From: Treponema bryantii | Lineage (GTDB): Bacteria; Spirochaetota; Spirochaetia; Treponematales; Treponemataceae | NCBI RefSeq assembly: GCF_900113965.1 | Contig: NZ_FORI01000003.1 | Location: forward strand, 186,001 to 250,000 | Length of the DNA stretch: 64,000 bases | Reading direction: 5' to 3' | Part shown: positions 59,784 to 64,000 of the stretch, one piece after another | Numbering within the stretch: position 1 is the stretch's first letter | Layout: each line of letters starts with the position of its first letter | Notes under the pieces: model-generated | Seen by the model: the letters and a program-made list of their open reading frames with translations, nothing else | What the model was told of the DNA's origin: nothing | The model's database searches: none | Made by a program: the position numbers and the translations under genes

Positions 59784-61778
59784 TTATATTTCAAATTTAA
59801 ATGGCTTAAATTCTCTACCAGTTTCGTGGAAGAACTTGCTGAAGAATTCGTAATACTGAAGACGTATTACCTGAATTGCAACGATCATTCCTTCCAGAAC
59901 AATAATCAGCGCATTACCTGCAATCAGAACGATGATTCCGCCAATAGTTCCCTGACCACCAACCATTTCGGTAAGAGTCAGAATTGTAAAGTTCAGAACC
60001 GCGTGAGAAAGAGCAAAGGCGCCGACACGCACAAAGCTTACTGTGTTTGAAAGATAACCTGAAACTACTTCAATCAGTTCAACAGCTCCTGAAATAATGT
60101 AAGTTCCAAAGCCGTTTTCAAACAGTGGCTTTTCATGATTTGCTGCACGCTCAAAAGGTTCGGCAAAGGCAGCAAAGAAAAGTGAAACAATAATGATGAT
60201 GATGTCGTAGGCTGCAATTGCATGCTTTGCAAGAACAATGCGAAGAACAAGTGCAATTACATACCAGAAGAACACAGCACCAGCAAGTCCGTTTTTACCA
60301 AGGAAGGCCTCTGCAAAACGCTTGCGTGAAATATTGTTGATGATGTTCAAAAGAAGTCCGCAGGTATTGATTACAAAACCAATTGCTACGGCAACTCCAA
60401 ATACACCAAACATCACATAAATTGATTTAGGGTCAGCAGAAGGCATAAGCTTTAAGATTGGAGCATGTGGAGTTCCAAACAAACCTGTTACCCACTCTGC
60501 AAACGGTTCAAGAACGTTTTCTGTTCCAAAGAACTCGCCGGTGAGCAAGCCCATGATTGAACTTGAAATACCAATTGCCATGAAAATCGGAGCAAACTTA
60601 TTCCAGCCGCCAACCTTAATTACGTTGAGTGCCATAAGGATTCCGGCGATAAGGAATACAAGGCCCTGTCCGCAGTCACCGAACATAATTCCAAACAGGA
60701 TTGTAAAGAATACGGCAACGAATGGTGTCGGATCAATTGCACCGTAAATCGGTGAACCGTAAGAGAAAATCATTCTCTCAAAGCTCTTTACAAACTTTCC
60801 GTGCTGGAGCTTTACAGGAACCTGTTCCTTACCCGACATTACGCTAGGTACTTCAAAAGGTTCATAGGCACGGATTGCAATGCGGCCCTCGGTGAGCTCG
60901 TCGAGGCCCTTCATGTAATTTTCAGTCTCGGCAGCTGGAATCCAGCCGGTAATGCGGTATACGAGCTCGGTAGATTCAAGGCGTGCAGTAATTGCTTCAA
61001 TCTGAACTGCAATTGTAAAACAGCCAAGAAGATGTTCTAACTGAGCACGGTGTGTTTCCGCAAAATTATTTTTTTCTGTAATAAGTTCTTCGAGCACCTT
61101 ATCTGCTTCGGCTTTCTTTTCTTCAAGACCTTTAAGAGCAGACTCTGGAACTCCCTTAAAATCAGAAGGAACTTCAAGTTCTACAAAGTTATGATTTTTA
61201 AGTTCTGCATCAAGTGCAAAGCGGCCCTTCTTAGAAGATGCAACAAGCACATGAGAAGAATCATTTCCAAGTTTGATTACAACGGCAGAACCTTCAAGAC
61301 GGTCCTTCAAATCTTCATACTGATTTTCCGGAATACGTCCAATTCTCAATGAAAGGAATGAAAGATGTTCGAGTTCTGAATAAGAAACCTTAAGATTAGA
61401 AAAAGCCATTGCTTCTTTATAGGCATCATTTACCTTATGGGCTTCATCTGTTGCTTCTGAAATCTTTGTCTTAAGGTCTGAAAAAGCAGCAATAAGATCT
61501 GCGGCTTTTTTGCGATCTTCATCTTTAGGAGCACTGCAATCTTTTATTCCCTGCAGGCCACCTTCGTAACCAAGTTCTGTATATGCCTTTGAAAGACTCT
61601 CATAAAACTGAGAATCAATATTCAGTGATTCTTCGTTTGCAGCATCTCCGGAAGCAGAATCCTTAAGCTTTGTCTGAAACTGGAAATTTTCTTTTTTACC
61701 TATATATTCGATTACAGATGAAATATCATTCTTAAGCACCATAAGCTCAAGAAGTTTCATCTCTGCTGTTCTAGCCAT
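59784..61778 (-). CDS. atpI: V-type ATP synthase subunit I (membrane a-like)
   Basis: 664 residues. N-terminal cytoplasmic half (about 1-330) with coiled coils that link to the stator; C-terminal half with about seven transmembrane helices (FVAVFFTILFGIMFGDCGQG, GGWNKFAPIFMAIGISSSIMGLL) and the late VRVGAFALSHAVLNFTI helix carrying the conserved Arg near the ion path. It forms the stator channel against the K ring. AGGAGGAG precedes ATG 61778, which overlaps the C stop by 8 bp. Confidence 0.93.
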   Translation of the reverse strand: MARTAEMKLLELMVLKNDISSVIEYIGKKENFQFQTKLKDSASGDAANEESLNIDSQFYESLSKAYTELGYEGGLQGIKDCSAPKDEDRKKAADLIAAFSDLKTKISEATDEAHKVNDAYKEAMAFSNLKVSYSELEHLSFLSLRIGRIPENQYEDLKDRLEGSAVVIKLGNDSSHVLVASSKKGRFALDAELKNHNFVELEVPSDFKGVPESALKGLEEKKAEADKVLEELITEKNNFAETHRAQLEHLLGCFTIAVQIEAITARLESTELVYRITGWIPAAETENYMKGLDELTEGRIAIRAYEPFEVPSVMSGKEQVPVKLQHGKFVKSFERMIFSYGSPIYGAIDPTPFVAVFFTILFGIMFGDCGQGLVFLIAGILMALNVIKVGGWNKFAPIFMAIGISSSIMGLLTGEFFGTENVLEPFAEWVTGLFGTPHAPILKLMPSADPKSIYVMFGVFGVAVAIGFVINTCGLLLNIINNISRKRFAEAFLGKNGLAGAVFFWYVIALVLRIVLAKHAIAAYDIIIIIVSLFFAAFAEPFERAANHEKPLFENGFGTYIISGAVELIEVVSGYLSNTVSFVRVGAFALSHAVLNFTILTLTEMVGGQGTIGGIIVLIAGNALIIVLEGMIVAIQVIRLQYYEFFSKFFHETGREFKPFKFEI

Positions 61779-62814
61779 TCACTCCTCCTTGCGGCTGTTC
61801 TGCATCGTAGAGTCCGACTGCATCCATAGCCTCTTCGGAATTCACATTTAATCTTATACTTTCAACAGCTGTACGTATACAGCTTAATTCAAAATTCTTC
61901 ATTTTGTACCAGCCGATAATGGAACAAGGATCATTAGGGAACTGATGGAAAAGTTTACTTGCTTTTCTGTTAATTTCCACACGATTACGGCGCTCAATCC
62001 AGATAGGATCAATCTGCCATACCTGTCCATCAACATGCGGGTTCACCAGAGACGAATATCTCCAGTTACTCCATGGTTCATATTCATCAAGAGGCCAGTC
62101 CAAAATCTTAATAGCTGGAGCGGCAACAGGATCTGAGTGACCAGGCTTATCTGTTACATAAATCAGATTGCGGATAATATCCTCTTCCTTCATATTATAG
62201 AAAAGTCTAAGGCGTAAAACCCAGACAATATTTTTAATGATGAATTCCTGACGATAAATATCCAGCAAGGCCTCGCTTGCTTCACCCTTCTCTTTCTGAG
62301 CAGAATCCCACAGATGGCGGCAAACCTGAATATCAATTTTGAACTCAAGCTTCTGCTGTTCATGAATTCCTGGAACTTTATTATACCATGAAAAAGCTGT
62401 TCCTTTGGTAAGTTTTTTGATATCCGGCCAGGCTTTATAATTAAGAGAAGAATATTTTCCAAGGTCTATCATTTTTGGAAGATTCTGTTCTTCCTTGCAC
62501 AAAGAAGCTCCAATTTCCTTAAGATTTTCTCCTTCAAAAAGAAGAAGCTGATCTATAAGAACAGGCTCTGGAGTATCGTAAGCATCAATAAATTTTACGT
62601 AATTATTAATAAAATCAGAAAAGGCTTTTTCTTCAATTTCCTGAGAAAGCAATACCTCTGGAACAAGAGGCGGCTGAGTCTTAAAAAGAAGAGTCCATAA
62701 CTCTCCAAGACTCTTTGCTTCAAAAAGAAGGCGGGCTTTTTTGTTTGTGAAAGATTTTCCTAAGATTCCGTTGGCTTTAGCAAAAACAAAGGCATCTGCA
62801 CCAGACTTATCCAT
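61771..62814 (-). CDS. atpC: V-type ATP synthase subunit C (d/ac39-like)
   Basis: 347 residues from ATG 62814 with GGGGAG upstream; a TTG five codons earlier is possible but less well placed. The funnel-shaped C (eukaryotic d/ac39) subunit connects the rotor shaft to the proteolipid ring. The N-terminus DAFVFAKANGILGKSF and the helical, poorly conserved body fit the family. Identification rests partly on operon position between the stalk gene and subunit I. Confidence 0.78.
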   Translation of the reverse strand: MDKSGADAFVFAKANGILGKSFTNKKARLLFEAKSLGELWTLLFKTQPPLVPEVLLSQEIEEKAFSDFINNYVKFIDAYDTPEPVLIDQLLLFEGENLKEIGASLCKEEQNLPKMIDLGKYSSLNYKAWPDIKKLTKGTAFSWYNKVPGIHEQQKLEFKIDIQVCRHLWDSAQKEKGEASEALLDIYRQEFIIKNIVWVLRLRLFYNMKEEDIIRNLIYVTDKPGHSDPVAAPAIKILDWPLDEYEPWSNWRYSSLVNPHVDGQVWQIDPIWIERRNRVEINRKASKLFHQFPNDPCSIIGWYKMKNFELSCIRTAVESIRLNVNSEEAMDAVGLYDAEQPQGGVNG

Positions 62815-62839
62815 AACGGCACTCCCCAATCAAACTGGC

Positions 62840-63154
62840 TTATGAAAATATAAGCTTGTCTAACAGTGACGAAAAAGCCTCGGAATTCTGAGGTTTTGCA
62901 GCAAGTGATTCTTTATACGAATCTATGTCTTTTTGATATTTATCTGCAATTTGCTGATGATTATTCTGATATTCAACTTCGAGTTTTGCCGCTATTTCAT
63001 CGTAGCGGGTTTTATAATCGGAATTATATTTTGCGCGGGCTTGTGAAAGGCGTCTCTCTGCTTCCATTGCAGCGTCATTTATAAGTGTTGACGCATTTTT
63101 TTCTACTTCAAGCAGATGATTGATGGCATCGATTTCTGAATTGTTTTCAGCCAT
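62840..63154 (-). CDS. V-type ATPase G/H-like peripheral-stalk protein
   Basis: 104 residues, highly charged and helical throughout: EIDAINHLLEVEKNASTLIN, then an alanine/arginine-rich coiled coil and a long Gln/Lys/Asp-rich stretch. It resembles the AhaH/NtpF stalk protein that pairs with E. Placed at the 5' side of the C gene, 25 bp away. AGGAGGCG before ATG 63154. Family assignment is by length, composition and position rather than by a strict motif. Confidence 0.75.
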   Translation of the reverse strand: MAENNSEIDAINHLLEVEKNASTLINDAAMEAERRLSQARAKYNSDYKTRYDEIAAKLEVEYQNNHQQIADKYQKDIDSYKESLAAKPQNSEAFSSLLDKLIFS

Positions 63155-63174
63155 ATTTTACGCCTCCTGTAACT

Positions 63175-63645
63175 TTACATTTCCATTGACTCTATAAGGT
63201 CGTAAACTTCCTGTGAAGTCTTGGCCTGTAAAACATTATTAACAAAATCTTTATTACTAACCAGTTGAAGAATATCTCTAAGCACATGTAAGTGGGTTTC
63301 TGTATCTTTTTCTTCAAACAGGATTTCAAAAATTACATTAACTACAGGATGGTCAGGATTAGTCTCTGGTTCAGGTGAGTCAAACTCAATTCCTGAACGG
63401 CTGATTCCAACAGCAACCAGAGTGTCCCCCGCAGAATTACACAAAGCATGGGGAACTGCAACAAAAGGTAGTACAGCAGTACTCATTTTCTCTTCCCTTG
63501 CAATAAGGGCATCCATTGCTTCTTTTCGATTCAATTCAGGATGTTTAGCAACCAGAACTTCCAGGAGCTCTGCAAAGCATTCTTCTTTTTCTGTGCTTTC
63601 CAGAGCAACTTTAATAGAAGCAGGAGAAATGAAACTGCTGAGCAT
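63175..63645 (-). CDS. PTS EIIA domain protein (PtsN/fructose type)
   Basis: 156 residues, a complete EIIA-Fru/Ntr domain. The phospho-acceptor His66 lies in PFVAVPHALC; REEKMSTAVLP before it and NVIFEILFEEKDTETHLHVLRDI after it are typical. No EIIB/EIIC is encoded nearby, so a regulatory, PtsN-like role is more likely than sugar transport. It sits between secG and the V-ATPase genes. GAGGCG precedes ATG 63645. Confidence 0.9.
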   Translation of the reverse strand: MLSSFISPASIKVALESTEKEECFAELLEVLVAKHPELNRKEAMDALIAREEKMSTAVLPFVAVPHALCNSAGDTLVAVGISRSGIEFDSPEPETNPDHPVVNVIFEILFEEKDTETHLHVLRDILQLVSNKDFVNNVLQAKTSQEVYDLIESMEM

Positions 63646-63655
63646 TCAACGCCTC

Positions 63656-63988
63656 TTATTCAGCAGATTCTGATTCAGTCCACCATTCACCTGCAGCAGA
63701 CTCAGATGCAGCATCTGTAGTTTCTACTGTTGTAGGAATGAGGTCTTTATCAAGCTTTGGCTTTTTGTTTGCAAGAGCAAGGCCCAAAGAAAGAGCGAAG
63801 AACAAGAAAACCAATACGAAAGTTGTTTTGGTAAGAACACTAGCAGAATGTGAACCGAAAGCAGCAGTTCCACGACCACCGAGAAGTCCCATTCCGTTTT
63901 CACCGTCGTCCTGAATTGAAACGAGCAATACCAGCAAAAGACAAACGATTACAAAAAATACCAGAAGAACAACACCAATTGTACCCAT
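63656..63988 (-). CDS. secG: Preprotein translocase subunit SecG
   Basis: 110 residues. Two transmembrane helices (VVLLVFFVIVCLLLVLLVSIQ and TTFVLVFLFFALSLGLALA) joined by the conserved loop GLLGGRGTAAFGSHSASVLTK. Accessory subunit of the SecYEG channel. The C-terminus is short and acidic. ATG 63988; the upstream region is mostly outside the window. First visible gene of the strand running into the V-ATPase cluster. Confidence 0.93.
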   Translation of the reverse strand: MGTIGVVLLVFFVIVCLLLVLLVSIQDDGENGMGLLGGRGTAAFGSHSASVLTKTTFVLVFLFFALSLGLALANKKPKLDKDLIPTTVETTDAASESAAGEWWTESESAE

Positions 63989-64000
63989 AATTTATTTCTC

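Noticed and set aside
1-64000. tRNA, rRNA, transposase or phage genes
   Set aside because: None was recognised on either strand; short hairpins found are better explained as terminators or dispersed repeats.

Overview
The window looks like a chromosomal piece of a Treponema-like spirochaete (Spirochaetota), probably a host-associated or gut/rumen type. Supporting signs are a complete V/A-type ATPase operon in a bacterium with spirochaete-type lipoboxes (LFSGC, LFTGC, FVSC), an omptin-like outer-membrane protease, a spirochaete-type hexokinase, pyruvate formate-lyase fermentation and two sugar-oligomer ABC uptake systems. Base composition is moderately low in G+C by eye. No rRNA, tRNA, phage, transposase or CRISPR array was seen. 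Most genes are on the minus strand.

Layout. 1-3472 (minus): DUF2974/Mbeg1-like hydrolase, a small FHA protein, a metallophosphoesterase and a Ser/Thr kinase cut by the window edge, a phospho-signalling cluster. 3572-4921: uracil permease, followed by a long palindrome and a 925-residue ankyrin-repeat lipoprotein (minus), a TrpR-family regulator and an Mrp ATPase; then PutP (plus). 10969-27058: an amino-sugar and disaccharide region. ABC system 1 (binding protein, two permeases) lies downstream of a ROK repressor. Divergent from that repressor run GH20 hexosaminidase, nagA, nagB and a hexokinase. These converge on a GH94 phosphorylase and ABC system 2. No ATPase gene accompanies either sugar ABC system, so a shared ATPase encoded elsewhere is inferred. 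27218-29464: a membrane dCache / degenerate GGDEF / EAL protein. 29542-39028 (minus): gatB, a C_GCAxxG_C_C protein, pflA, an RluA-type enzyme, a polar amino-acid ABC operon and pflB. 39249-46868: an outer-membrane protein, a beta-CASP ribonuclease, a second RluA-type enzyme, the omptin-like protein, two CNNM/CorC proteins and a thioredoxin-like lipoprotein. 46887-54582 (minus): purL, htrA, map, a J-domain protein and a UspA protein. 54627-63988 (minus): V-type ATPase D, B, A, E, F, K, I, C and a G/H-like stalk protein, with a PTS EIIA and secG at the 5' end.

How the genes work together. Region 10-27 kb reads as uptake of beta-linked oligosaccharides and cytoplasmic breakdown. GH20 would release GlcNAc, the hexokinase would phosphorylate it, and NagA and NagB would yield fructose-6-phosphate. 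GH94 would split a beta-1,4 disaccharide by phosphorolysis. Palindromic CGAAAA..TTTTCG-type sites recur in front of these units. The pfl genes fit fermentative energy metabolism and the V-ATPase fits ion-gradient bioenergetics.

Non-coding architecture is the most unusual part. (i) Several genes (FHA, trpR-like, GH20, rluA-like at 41601, purL) have a -10 hexamer only 6-7 bp before the start codon and no Shine-Dalgarno (SD) sequence, so leaderless mRNAs are predicted. (ii) A dispersed 25-35 bp repeat of the GGTTTCGACAGGCTCAACC type occupies spacers inside operons, twice carries an identical SD tail, lies in frame inside purL and supplies the stop codon of the V-ATPase B gene. (iii) Hairpins cover or flank the translation starts of the ankyrin and htrA genes, and intercistronic terminator hairpins follow both sugar-binding-protein genes.
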